A stretch of DNA of 53,563 nt from positions 1 to 53,563 of the forward strand of contig JAPLJO010000126.1 in assembly GCA_026388515.1 (NCBI GenBank). The letters are read 5' to 3'. The notes under the pieces are model-generated. The model saw only the letters and a list, made by a program, of their open reading frames with translations, was not told the origin of the DNA and did no database searches. Numbering within the stretch: the stretch's first letter is position 1; every line of letters starts with the position of its first letter. The position numbers and the translations under genes are program-made. Source of the DNA: Deltaproteobacteria bacterium. Its GTDB lineage: Bacteria > Desulfobacterota > Syntrophia > Syntrophales > UBA2210. Shown in pieces: positions 1 to 9,104 of this stretch.

Positions 1-966
1 AAGAACGGTAATATTCGTCAGCTTTGCACCGTCAGGCGATGTGACGGCGATGGTGATTTTCCCCGTCCCCGGAGCGGCGGCGATGGTCGCCTTCGTGGCA
101 TCATCGGGGAATTCGTCCACGTCATTGGGAACGCCGTCACCGTCGGAGTCATTGGAGATGGTTCCGATGACCAGGCGGAAGCCAGTATCAGCCCAAGCGT
201 ATCCTACGGGATTCTGCAATAGGCGATTACTTGAAGTGCAACCTTCTACCCCCACGACACTGCCATCTCCGCTATCATAGGCACCACCCCGGATTACTTT
301 CCCCACGCCGGCCGCCGGACCGGTGGGATCGGTCTCACTGTCCGACGAGTAGGTACCGTACCAGTCCTGGCACCATTCCCAGACGTTTCCGTGCATGTCG
401 TAGAGACCCCAGGGATTTGCCGCTCTTGTTTTTACCTGGTGGGGCCACTGCTCATCGGCATCCCATGCATTATCACAATACCAGGCGAATGTGCCCAGGT
501 CTGCGGGCTCGTCCCCGAAGGAAAATACGGTTGCGGTGCCCGCGCGGCAGGCATACTCCCACTCCGCCTCCGTGGGAAGGCGATAGTTGTACGTGCCCTC
601 GGCATTCTTTGCGTCAATAAATGCCTGGACATCGTTCCACGACACATAGGTGGCAGGATAGCTGTCGCCGTCTTTCACATACTGCCGGCCGGCCCAGGGC
701 TTTGTGCCCATGACGTCATACCATTCCTTCTGGGTCACTTCCGTAATCCCGATATAGAACCCTGTCGAGATGGTGACCGTATGGACAGGCTGTTCATCCG
801 CGAATCCGCTTATGCTCCCCATTTGAAACGAGCCTGGCTGGATATAGACAAACCCGCTGATTGCTTCTGCTGCCGCCGCCGGGGGAACGGGAATCGCGAA
901 TGTAAACATCATGACGGCAATCAATGTGAAAACCGGAACGGTGTTTTTATGAAACGCCTTTTTCAT
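1..966 (-). CDS. SUMF1/formylglycine-generating-enzyme-like domain protein, C-terminus off the window
   Basis: My minus-strand translation from ATG at 966: MKKAFHKNTVPVFTLIAVMMF... signal peptide, then GSFQMGS...EQPVHTVTIS...ITEVTQKEWYDVMG...RLPTEAEWEYACRAGT...GLYDMHGNVWEWCQDWYG...VIRGGAYD...GFRLV, then SDGDGVPNDVDEFPDD. Open to the window edge, so absent from the ORF track. Confidence 0.9.
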   Translation of the reverse strand, partial: MKKAFHKNTVPVFTLIAVMMFTFAIPVPPAAAAEAISGFVYIQPGSFQMGSISGFADEQPVHTVTISTGFYIGITEVTQKEWYDVMGTKPWAGRQYVKDGDSYPATYVSWNDVQAFIDAKNAEGTYNYRLPTEAEWEYACRAGTATVFSFGDEPADLGTFAWYCDNAWDADEQWPHQVKTRAANPWGLYDMHGNVWEWCQDWYGTYSSDSETDPTGPAAGVGKVIRGGAYDSGDGSVVGVEGCTSSNRLLQNPVGYAWADTGFRLVIGTISNDSDGDGVPNDVDEFPDDATKATIAAAPGTGKITIAVTSPDGAKLTNITVL

Positions 967-1330
967 GGCCTCTGTCCTCTGTGTGATGTGTGTCAGTGTG
1001 ATTATGCTCATGACGTGCCGGAATGCGGCCGCCGGCTGCCCCGGCTTTTATGCATTCCCTCGATAGGATATTATTAATACAGGGCAGCGCCAAATAGCAA
1101 GCCGATTATAGGCGTACTGAAGTTCAGAGATAAGGCGTGAACCGGCGAAGGGGCTGGTATGTTTCCGGTTTCCGACTTTCCATTTCCCGATTTACATCTT
1201 GACCATTCCGGCGTGCCGTGATACGAAGACACCCACCAATCATTTGTTTTTGTGGACTTTTTGTGCGCACCGCGCATAGCGGCCGCGCATGTCAACGACA
1301 GTCGAATTCAATCAAAAGGAGAATCGGAAC

Positions 1331-2083
1331 ATGGAACAGCAGGGCATCTATAAGAACCCCATCTTTCTGAATTCAGTGACCCATCGGTCGGTCAGGGTGA
1401 CGCCGGTCACGGAATTCAAATTCGCGGGTGAACTCAATTCGGTGGTGATTGTGGGACAGGAGTTCCTCGAAGCGGCGAAGTTCTATCCCCTTGCATTTAC
1501 CAAGGCGCAGAATGAAGAAATCATTCCTGTGGCGATCATGGGATTGAGGAAAAAGGAAAACCTCTTTGTGGATGCCGACGGCGCGTGGCGCGAGGGAGCG
1601 TATATCCCCGCGTTCTTCCGCCGTTACCCCTTCATCCTCGCGAGCAACGTGGGGCAGGACGGTTCATTCGCGGTGTGCGTCGATTCGTCGTACGAGGGAT
1701 TCGGTGCGAAGAAAAAGAAAGAGGGCATCGTCCTCTTCGATGAGAAGGGGGAACAGACCGAGGAATTCAAGAGGGTCATCGAGTTTCTCCGGCGGTATCA
1801 GCTCCAGCATGAGAACACGAGGGAGTTTATACGGGTGCTCAAGGACTATGCACTCTTCAAGGATGTGTCGGCGAATATCACGCTCCCGGCGGGAGAGAAG
1901 CTCGGCTTCACCGGCCTCATGATGGTGGATGAGCCGAAGATGCTCCAGCTCGAGGACGACAAAATTCTTCACCTCGTGAGAACGGGATACCTTCCCTGGG
2001 TCTATGCCCACCTCTATTCGCTTTCGAATTTCCGGTCCCTCATGGGACTTGCGTCGCGCGGCAAGGGGGGAATCAAAGGCTGA
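1331..2083 (+). CDS. SapC family protein
   Basis: MEQQGIYKNPIFLNSVTHRSVRVTPVTEFKFAGELNSVVIVGQEFLEAAKFYPLAF... SapC-like; AAGGAG upstream of the ATG at 1331. Confidence 0.8.
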   Translation: MEQQGIYKNPIFLNSVTHRSVRVTPVTEFKFAGELNSVVIVGQEFLEAAKFYPLAFTKAQNEEIIPVAIMGLRKKENLFVDADGAWREGAYIPAFFRRYPFILASNVGQDGSFAVCVDSSYEGFGAKKKKEGIVLFDEKGEQTEEFKRVIEFLRRYQLQHENTREFIRVLKDYALFKDVSANITLPAGEKLGFTGLMMVDEPKMLQLEDDKILHLVRTGYLPWVYAHLYSLSNFRSLMGLASRGKGGIKG

Positions 2084-2110
2084 GAGGGTGTATACGGCGT
2101 GGAAGGGCCG

Positions 2111-2650
2111 TCAGTTGATCCGCCGCGGCTTTTCCATGGCTGCCGCCGGCGTTTTCTGAAGCGATACGGTGAGGGGCAGGTTCCATCCCGTCTTTTCAAC
2201 CGCATCGGCGATGAGCTTGCGGATGGAGTGGATGAGCGGGAGGGTCATGGCAAGATTGATGGACTTTCCCTCGGCAGTGACAAACGACATCGTATGATGG
2301 GGGCCCGGTCCCCGGTGTGCCTGGAGCTTTGAAATCAGAAGCGGCGCGGGGCCGAGTGGTGTTTCGGCGGTCGGTGCGGCGTAGGGCGTTTTGAAATCAG
2401 TTGTGGAGAGTGCGGCCTCCTGCTGGAATTCCTTCAATGCCTCGCGGTGATCCGAGGGGACGCCCTCGACGCGGCGGGTGTCGTCCTCGACAATGCGCTC
2501 GCAGACATTCCAGAAACCCTGGGCGAAACGGCGCGTGAGCCAGAGGCGGTATTCCGTGAGAGCGCCCTCCGACTCCGATGATATGCGGAGCAGGAGCCGG
2601 TCCTCGACGGGATTGTAGCTTATGTTTATCTGTTTCAGTTTTGTGGCCAT
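2111..2650 (-). CDS. conserved hypothetical protein
   Basis: MATKLKQINISYNPVEDRLLLRISSESEGALTEYRLWLTRRFAQGFWNV...; internal ATG at 2650 is a more plausible start than the ORF-track start at 2761. Confidence 0.6.
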   Translation of the reverse strand: MATKLKQINISYNPVEDRLLLRISSESEGALTEYRLWLTRRFAQGFWNVCERIVEDDTRRVEGVPSDHREALKEFQQEAALSTTDFKTPYAAPTAETPLGPAPLLISKLQAHRGPGPHHTMSFVTAEGKSINLAMTLPLIHSIRKLIADAVEKTGWNLPLTVSLQKTPAAAMEKPRRIN

Positions 2651-2808
2651 AATGCGTGGGGTCGGGCCGCGGCTTCTGCCGCCGGGCCCTTTTATTCTTT
2701 GATGGGGAAACCTATAGAGAAAAAGCCGATGCGTGTCAAGGATGAAGGGTGTGTGAACCACATGTGCACATCGATGACACGGACGGCGTTATCCGAGGGG
2801 TGGTAAAA

Positions 2809-3321
2809 ATGAAAAAGACGATAGTGGCGGTATGTGTGGCATTGGCGTTCGTTGCCGGCGTGGCGATGGCTTTCGCGGCTGACTCGAAGGTAGGCTACAT
2901 CAATGTGCAGAGGATCGTGAGCGAGTCGGATATCGGGAAGGTGGCGAAGCAGGACGTGGACAAACTGCGGCAGGAAAAGCAGGCTGAGGTCAACGGGAGT
3001 GCGGCGGCGATAAACACGCTCAAGACGGATATCGATACAAAGAAAGGTGCCATGCAGGCGAAGGAACTGCAGGAGAAGACGCTGAAGCTCCAGGACATGG
3101 TGAAGGAACACAAGCGCCTCGTTGCCGATGTCAATGACGAATTGACGAGAAAAGACAGGGAGCTGGTCGCCGATATTCTGAGGCAGGCCGACGGCGTCGT
3201 CAAGATGGTGGCGAAGAAGGGGAACTACACCATCATTATCAAAGATCCCAATGCCGTGGGCTACCTGGACCCGGCGTTCGACATCACCGATGAGGTGCTG
3301 AAGGAGTTGAATAAGAAGTAA
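2809..3321 (+). CDS. OmpH/Skp family periplasmic chaperone
   Basis: MKKTIVAVCVALAFVAGVAMAFAADSKVGYINVQRIVSESDIGKVAKQDVDKLRQEKQAEV... signal peptide plus coiled coil typical of Skp. Confidence 0.8.
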   Translation: MKKTIVAVCVALAFVAGVAMAFAADSKVGYINVQRIVSESDIGKVAKQDVDKLRQEKQAEVNGSAAAINTLKTDIDTKKGAMQAKELQEKTLKLQDMVKEHKRLVADVNDELTRKDRELVADILRQADGVVKMVAKKGNYTIIIKDPNAVGYLDPAFDITDEVLKELNKK

Positions 3322-3416
3322 AGAAGCGGCGGTAGTGTTTTAAAAAGATTTAAAGATTATCCGGTCATCTGTTATAGTATGGCGGAGTCTGCTCGCAGAG
3401 GAGGTGTGAATACGAG

Positions 3417-3608
3417 ATGGGAAAAGTTCACGCACAATATTTAATTGATGAGAAGGGACATAAAAAAGCTGTTGTAGTTCCTGTCGAGGAATACAAAGAA
3501 CTTCTCGAAGATCTCCATGATCTGGCAATTATTGCCGAGCGCAGGGATGAACCTGTAATCAGCTTCAGCGAATTAAAGAAACGGCTCGGAGCAGATGACA
3601 TCTTATAG
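3417..3608 (+). CDS. Phd/YefM-like antitoxin-type small protein
   Basis: 63 aa, MGKVHAQYLIDEKGHKKAVVVPVEEYKELLEDLHDLAIIAERRDEPVISFSELKKRLG; antitoxin-like composition. No adjacent toxin ORF seen. Confidence 0.55.
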   Translation: MGKVHAQYLIDEKGHKKAVVVPVEEYKELLEDLHDLAIIAERRDEPVISFSELKKRLGADDIL

Positions 3609-3632
3609 GAAGCATATATAAAAAGTAACACC

Positions 3633-3755
3633 TTATGCCTTTTTCCCCACCGCCTCGAACACTTCCTCCGCGCTGATATCCCGCATGCATTTCATGGTGT
3701 CGCATACATTCCCGTCACCAGTGGCGGGGCATCCTGCTGAATTTTCACACAATAA
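3633..3755 (-). pseudogene. C-terminal remnant of a GT9 heptosyltransferase-like gene
   Basis: Minus-strand frame ending at TAA 3633-3635 reads LCENSAGCPATGDGNVCDTMKCMRDISAEEVFEAVGKKA*, matching the C-terminus of the intact GT9 at 14905 (PCSPCFRKECDTMKCMREITVDEVFQAVFT*). It is cut off by the cusA 3' end. Confidence 0.7.
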
Positions 3756-3759
3756 AAAA

Positions 3760-6700
3760 TTATTTCAAAATCGATGAATTCTTGTAAAGCTCTTTTTTCA
3801 AGTCAAAGTGCCACTTCCAGATCTGGTAGATGGGCGGGTAGACAATCAGCTCCAGGATAAATGAAGTGAATATTCCGCCGATCATGGGTGCCGCGATACG
3901 CTTCATCACGTCAGATCCTGCACCCAGTGACCAGAGTATCGGCACGAGTCCCAGGAACGTTGTTGCCACCGTCATGAATTTGGGTCTGAGCCGCTTTACC
4001 GCACCGTAACGTATCGCTTCCTGCAGGTCTTCGAGCGAGCGCAGTCTACCTTCCTTCTTTGCCTGGTTATACGCAAGGTCAAGATAGAGGAGCATGAAGA
4101 CACCTGTCTCCGCATCGACGCCGAGAAGTGCGATGAGCCCCACCCAGACCGCGATGCTCATGTTGTAGCCGAGCAGATAGAGGAACCAGAATGCGCCGAT
4201 GGCGGAAAAGGGCACTGCCAAAAGCACGATGAATGTCTTGGTGATCGAGCGTGTGTTGAGCCACAGGAGAAAGAAGATCAGGAAAAGCGTGATCGGCACC
4301 ACCACTTTCAGCCGTTCCCTGGTCCGCTGCATGCCTTCATACTGGCCGCTCCACGAGATCGCATAGCCGGGCGGCAGGTTTACTTTTTCGCGAAGCAGTA
4401 GCGAGGCTTCGTCGATGTACCCTTTCGGGTCGCGATCCGCAATGTCTACATAGACATAGCCTGTGAGCAGGCCGTTTTCGTTCCGGATCATTGAGGGTCC
4501 GGTGGCGGTACTGATCTCGGCAAGGTCTGAAAGCGGTATATGGCGCTGTCCCCCGGAGGTAGTGACCAGCACGCGCCCCAGAGCGCCGATATCCTCCCTG
4601 AAATCGCGCATGTACCGGACATTCACGGGATACCTCTCGCGCCCCTCAACTGTTGTGGTCACGCTTTCTCCCCCGATTGCCCTAGCAACCACGTCCTGCA
4701 CCTCCTCCATGCTCAGCCCGTAGCGGGCAAGCTCCGTCCGGTTCCACTTGATATCAAGAAAACTGCCTGAGCCCGTGCGCTCTGCGAACACGCTGCGCGT
4801 TCCTTTCAAGGTGAGAAGCGCGCTTTCAACCTGCGCCCCGACTTGCTCTATAGCGGCAAGGTCTCCCCCTGAGATCTTGAGCCCGACGGGTGTACGCAGG
4901 CCGGTGCCGAGCATCTCGATCCGTCCCTTGATCGGCATCGTCCAGCCGGCTGCGAGACCTGGAAGCTGCAGTGCCTGGTTCATCTGGCCGATCAGCTCCT
5001 CTTGTGAGATGGTATCGGGAGTGATGTGGCGCAGGACCGCTTTCATCCAGGCGGGCGCCCAGGACGAGTACCAGGTTTCGGCCTGCCGCCATTCCTGCTT
5101 GGGCTTCAGGATGATCACGGTCTCGAGCATGGAGAGCGGAGCAGGATCGGTTGATGTATCGGCGCGCCCTGCCTTGCCCAAGACGTACTGCACTTCCGGG
5201 AACTGCTTTATTATCCTGTCCGTGACCTGCAGGAGCTTTTGGGCCTCGGTAATGGAGATGCCCGGCATGGTCGAAGGCATATAAAGAATGGAGCCTTCCT
5301 CGAGTGGCGGCATGAATTCAGAGCCGATCTTAAGATAGATGGGGACTGTGGCAATCACCATGACCAAGGCGCCGGCGATGACGGTCCATTTCCGGCGCAA
5401 CGCCCACGACGCCGCAGGCTCATAGATCCTGATGAGGAACCGGCTGACCGGGTGCTTGTCCTCGGAGCGGATCGTGCCAACCAATACCGAATTCAGCATA
5501 CGGCATAAGAAACGTGGCCGGAATACGAACGAGTTCATCTGCATGAAGAGGATGCGCAGGGCCGGATCGAGCGTGACAGCAAGCACGGCCGCGATGATCA
5601 TGGAGAGGTTCTTGGTGTAGGCGAGGGGTGTGAAAAGACGCCCCTCCTGCGCCTCCAGCGCGAGCACCGGGATGAATGATACAGCAATCACAAGGAGCGC
5701 ATAAAAGCTCGGGCCCGCCACCTGCTTGATGGCATTGACAACGACCGTACGGTACTCCTCGCGACGGCCTGCGCGGTCCCACTGCTCCAGGCTCTTGTGC
5801 GTCTGCTCCACCACGACGATGGCTGCGTCAACCAGCGCGCCGATGGCAATGGCGATGCCTCCCAACGACATGATGTTCGCCGTTATGCCCATCATCCGGA
5901 AGGGGATGAAGGCGAGCAGCACCGCAACCGGTATGGTGATCACGGGGATGATGGCGCTGGGAATGTGCCACAGGAAGAGCAGGATCACGAGGGCGACTGT
6001 GAAGATCACTTCCACGAGTGTCGATTTCAGGTTGTCGATAGCGCGATTGATCAAGTCTGAGCGGTCATAAATGGGAACGATTTTGACGCCTTTGGGCATG
6101 CCCGGCTCTATTTCCCTGATCTTCGCCTTCACGCGGTCGATCACATCGAGCGTGTTCTGACCATTGCGCATCACCACGATGCCTGATACCACTTCCCCCT
6201 CACCGTTGAGGTCGGATGCACCGCGGCGCAGATCGGGGCCCACCTCCACGGTTCCGATATCCCTGACACAGATGGGCGTGCCGGTCTCACTCACTGCAAC
6301 GACGATCTCCTCAAAGTCTTTGACCGAACGGGCATAACCGCGGCCGCGCACCATGTACTCGGTACCGCCGAACTCGATGAGTCGCCCGCCCGTCTCCGTG
6401 TTACCGGAGCGGACCGCTTCCACCACCTTGCTGATCGGCAGGCCGAATGACTGCAGGCGATTAGGGTCGACGTTCACCTGGTACTGTTTGCCGAAACCGC
6501 CTAACGACGCGACCTCCGCGACGCCGGGGACAGACTTCAGGTAGTAGCGCAGGTACCAGTCCTGGTACGTACGCAGTTCAGCCAGGCTTTGCGTGCCCGA
6601 TTCATCTACCAGGGCATACTGGAAGACCCAGCCCAGCGCTGTTGCGTCCGGCCCCAGTTCGGTGCGCACTCCCTGGGGGAGCGTGGGCAGCACGGAAGAA

Positions 6701-7038
6701 AGATACTCCTGTGTGCGCGAGCGCGCCCAGTAGGGGTCCGTGCCGTCCTCGAAGATGGCATAAACGTAGGAGTAGCCGAAATCGGAAAAGCCGCGCACGG
6801 CCTTCACGCGCGGGGCGCCGAGCATTGCGGTCACGATGGGATAGGTAACCTGGTCCTCGATGATGTCGGGACTCCGGTCCCAGCGCGAGTAGATGATGAC
6901 CTGCGTGTCTGAGAGGTCGGGGATGGCGTCGAGCGTGACGTGCATCATTGACCACCAGCCTGCGATACAGGCCGCGGCCACGAGAGCAAGCACGATGAAC
7001 CGGTTGTTAACGGAGAAATCGACGATGCGGTTAATCAT
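3760..7038 (-). CDS. cusA: HME-RND efflux pump, CusA-type Cu(I)/Ag(I) transporter
   Basis: 1092 aa, MINRIVDFSVNNRFIVLALV...DAIPDLSDTQVIIYSRWDRSPDIIEDQVTYPI...; Met positions resembling the CusA Met relay (LYMP, APLSMLET, IEMLGTG) are present. Confidence 0.9.
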   Translation of the reverse strand: MINRIVDFSVNNRFIVLALVAAACIAGWWSMMHVTLDAIPDLSDTQVIIYSRWDRSPDIIEDQVTYPIVTAMLGAPRVKAVRGFSDFGYSYVYAIFEDGTDPYWARSRTQEYLSSVLPTLPQGVRTELGPDATALGWVFQYALVDESGTQSLAELRTYQDWYLRYYLKSVPGVAEVASLGGFGKQYQVNVDPNRLQSFGLPISKVVEAVRSGNTETGGRLIEFGGTEYMVRGRGYARSVKDFEEIVVAVSETGTPICVRDIGTVEVGPDLRRGASDLNGEGEVVSGIVVMRNGQNTLDVIDRVKAKIREIEPGMPKGVKIVPIYDRSDLINRAIDNLKSTLVEVIFTVALVILLFLWHIPSAIIPVITIPVAVLLAFIPFRMMGITANIMSLGGIAIAIGALVDAAIVVVEQTHKSLEQWDRAGRREEYRTVVVNAIKQVAGPSFYALLVIAVSFIPVLALEAQEGRLFTPLAYTKNLSMIIAAVLAVTLDPALRILFMQMNSFVFRPRFLCRMLNSVLVGTIRSEDKHPVSRFLIRIYEPAASWALRRKWTVIAGALVMVIATVPIYLKIGSEFMPPLEEGSILYMPSTMPGISITEAQKLLQVTDRIIKQFPEVQYVLGKAGRADTSTDPAPLSMLETVIILKPKQEWRQAETWYSSWAPAWMKAVLRHITPDTISQEELIGQMNQALQLPGLAAGWTMPIKGRIEMLGTGLRTPVGLKISGGDLAAIEQVGAQVESALLTLKGTRSVFAERTGSGSFLDIKWNRTELARYGLSMEEVQDVVARAIGGESVTTTVEGRERYPVNVRYMRDFREDIGALGRVLVTTSGGQRHIPLSDLAEISTATGPSMIRNENGLLTGYVYVDIADRDPKGYIDEASLLLREKVNLPPGYAISWSGQYEGMQRTRERLKVVVPITLFLIFFLLWLNTRSITKTFIVLLAVPFSAIGAFWFLYLLGYNMSIAVWVGLIALLGVDAETGVFMLLYLDLAYNQAKKEGRLRSLEDLQEAIRYGAVKRLRPKFMTVATTFLGLVPILWSLGAGSDVMKRIAAPMIGGIFTSFILELIVYPPIYQIWKWHFDLKKELYKNSSILK

Positions 7039-7099
7039 GCGGCGGTCACCATGAATTAACGTTGTGCGGGGTTTGATGGTCGGGCGGCTGCCTGGCGCC

Positions 7100-8755
7100 C
7101 TACTCTTTCAGGTACTGTTCCGGCCCATTCTGGAATGAAACCTTACACTCGTTCCTGCAGAAGTAATACGTCTTGCCACGGTACTCCAGCATCCGGCCCG
7201 CCGCCGTCGCCGATGTAATATCCACCTCCATGCCGCAGACGGGGTCCATAGCCCGCTGAGGCGTCTGGGGCGCATCGGCTGCTGCCTTCATCCGGCTCTC
7301 CGACAGGTACTGTTCCGGCCCTTTCTGGAATGAAACCTTGCACTCGTTCATCTTGCAGAAGTAATACGTCTTGCCACGGTACTCCAGCATCCGGCCCGCC
7401 GCCGTCGCCGACGCAATATCCACCTCCATGCCGCAGACTGGGTCCATAGCCCGCTGAGTCGTCTGAGGTGCATCAGCTGCCGCATACATGCCGGCTGCTG
7501 CCGCCTTCATCCGGCTCTCCGAATCGATGAGGAACGTGCCTGAGACGACGATGCGCTCTCCTTCCATGAGGCCCCTGGTGATCTCCATTTGACTGTCCAA
7601 CCGCCAGCCTGTCTCAACCTGGCGAGGCTCGAAGAAGCCGTTGCCGCGGTCCACGAAAACGGTATTCCTGAGACCAGAACAGATGACAGCGTCTACAGGA
7701 ACAGTGATGGCTGCAGGCAGTTGCACGGGAAACTCTACATCCACAAACATGTCGGGCTTCAATAGATACCCGTGATTCTCCATTTCCAGGCGCACCTTCA
7801 GTGTGCGCGAGGTCGCGTCGAACTGGGGAAGCACATTGCTCACGATGGCTTGAAGCTCTTTCTTCTGATGAGGAACGATCACGCGCACCTTCATTCCCGG
7901 CTTGACGTACTCCGTCTCATTCCGGAAGAAATCGGCTAAAACCCAGACCCGGCTCAGGTCGGCGATGCGATACAACTCGGCGCCCTTCTCAAAGCGCTGG
8001 CCAACGGACACGTTTCTGGCGATGATGAAGCCCGTTGCCGGGGCGGTGATGTAAATGTTCTTTGTGTACTGCTTTGTGCGGGCTATTTCCTCGATCTGCA
8101 GATCGCTCATGCCCAGGTTGCTGAGCGAATCGACATACTGCTGGAAATTGATACTCGTCTGATTGATCTGGGCGGGTATTTCTTTGCTGCTTGCCTGGAA
8201 GCGGTCGAGAGAACTGAGGGCGTAAATGTACGCCTGCTCTGCACTAAGTAACTCGGGGGCATAATAGGAAGCCAGCCGCTCGTCCTTGTTCACGAGACTT
8301 CCTGTTGAATTGCCGTAGGTCTCTCTGATCCATCCATCGACGGCGGCGTTGAGCCGGTAGACGCGCGTCTCGTCAGTCGCCACCCTGCCGACGGTCCGCA
8401 TCACACGATGCACCGCGGCCTTTTCCACGACCGCAGTTTTGACTCCGATCACCTGCTGCTTTTCTGGGCTGACCCGTACCGTGCCCGGCGGCATAGCAGA
8501 AGACGCACCTCTGGCCATTTGCTGTGGAGTTCCCTCATCCACGTAAACCGGCTCCATATTCATGCCGCAGGGTGCGATCCCCGGCTTGTCCGACGTATGA
8601 GCCGGGTTCATGGGGTCCGCATAGAAGAGGATACGCCGTCCACCCTGGTTTACGTCCTTGCCACCGTCCCTCTTGCTGAACAAGGAACCTGCGGTAAAGG
8701 TGCAGATAAGAAGGAGCAGGATGACAACACCGAATAGAAATCTCTTCATTCGCAT
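7100..8755 (-). CDS. cusB: CusB-type membrane fusion protein with N-terminal heavy-metal-binding motif and two C-terminal YHS domains
   Basis: MRMKRFLFGVVILLLL...ILFYADPMNPAHTSDKPGIAPCGMNMEPVY...; RND adaptor body; tandem MDPVCGMEVDI.SATAAGRMLEYRGKTYYFC. Start at 8755 has GGAGGA upstream. Confidence 0.88.
   Translation of the reverse strand: MRMKRFLFGVVILLLLICTFTAGSLFSKRDGGKDVNQGGRRILFYADPMNPAHTSDKPGIAPCGMNMEPVYVDEGTPQQMARGASSAMPPGTVRVSPEKQQVIGVKTAVVEKAAVHRVMRTVGRVATDETRVYRLNAAVDGWIRETYGNSTGSLVNKDERLASYYAPELLSAEQAYIYALSSLDRFQASSKEIPAQINQTSINFQQYVDSLSNLGMSDLQIEEIARTKQYTKNIYITAPATGFIIARNVSVGQRFEKGAELYRIADLSRVWVLADFFRNETEYVKPGMKVRVIVPHQKKELQAIVSNVLPQFDATSRTLKVRLEMENHGYLLKPDMFVDVEFPVQLPAAITVPVDAVICSGLRNTVFVDRGNGFFEPRQVETGWRLDSQMEITRGLMEGERIVVSGTFLIDSESRMKAAAAGMYAAADAPQTTQRAMDPVCGMEVDIASATAAGRMLEYRGKTYYFCKMNECKVSFQKGPEQYLSESRMKAAADAPQTPQRAMDPVCGMEVDITSATAAGRMLEYRGKTYYFCRNECKVSFQNGPEQYLKE
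7111..7510 (-). repeat. 195-bp-period tandem duplication encoding two YHS domains
   Basis: ggtactgttccggccc recurs at 7111 and 7306; the peptides QRAMDPVCGMEVDI[AT]SATAAGRMLEYRGKTYYFC..NECKVSFQ.GPEQYL are near-identical. Confidence 0.92.
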
Positions 8756-8819
8756 GTTGATTCCTCCGCCAAGATCTATGTTCAATTATACTACAGATTG
8801 CCGCACATGCTAAGGCTTA

Positions 8820-8853
8820 ATCAGCAAGCCCCGCGAAAGCGAGGCCTGCTGAT
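8820..8853 (-). terminator. Strong hairpin between cusB and the upstream remnant/leader
   Basis: Minus strand ATCAGCAGGCCTCGC-TTTC-GCGGGGCTTGCTGAT: 15 pairs including two G.U wobbles that pair only in minus-strand RNA. No clear U-tract. Confidence 0.5.
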
Positions 8854-8874
8854 ATGCGAATTGGTCTTGAGTTG

Positions 8875-8919
8875 CTAAGTGACAACCAGCGGCCGCATCA
8901 TGTCGTGCGCTTCTCCATA
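8875..8919 (-). pseudogene. Possible multicopper oxidase C-terminal remnant
   Basis: Minus-strand frame reads YGEAHDMMRPLVVT*, resembling GHEENDMMRPMVFHV of the intact oxidase in this window. Very short. Confidence 0.4.
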
Positions 8920-9035
8920 ACTCCCTCCTATTGATTTAGAACCCCCTGCAAAAACGACGTTAGAGAACCAATTTTATTTTGATTGCCGATAGATTAACAC
9001 GAAAAATAAAATTAAGAAAAATTATTACAAAAACA

Positions 9036-9092
9036 TTGACATTTGTTATTTCATGATATAATTTACTATCAGAACGGTAGTATTTATAGTAA
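9036..9092 (+). promoter_or_regulatory. Promoter with overlapping dyad operator for the Rrf2 gene
   Basis: TTGACA 9036-9041, TG-A-TATAAT extended -10 at 9054-9062 (15-bp spacer); TTACTAT (9063-9069)/ATAGTAA (9086-9092) is a perfect inverted repeat, plus a near-match GGTAGTA at 9076-9082. Confidence 0.6.
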
Positions 9093-9104
9093 TTGAAAGG
9101 TCAA

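Noticed and set aside
391-1077. 228-aa plus-strand ORF
   Set aside because: Antisense to the FGE-like gene that reads cleanly on the minus strand.
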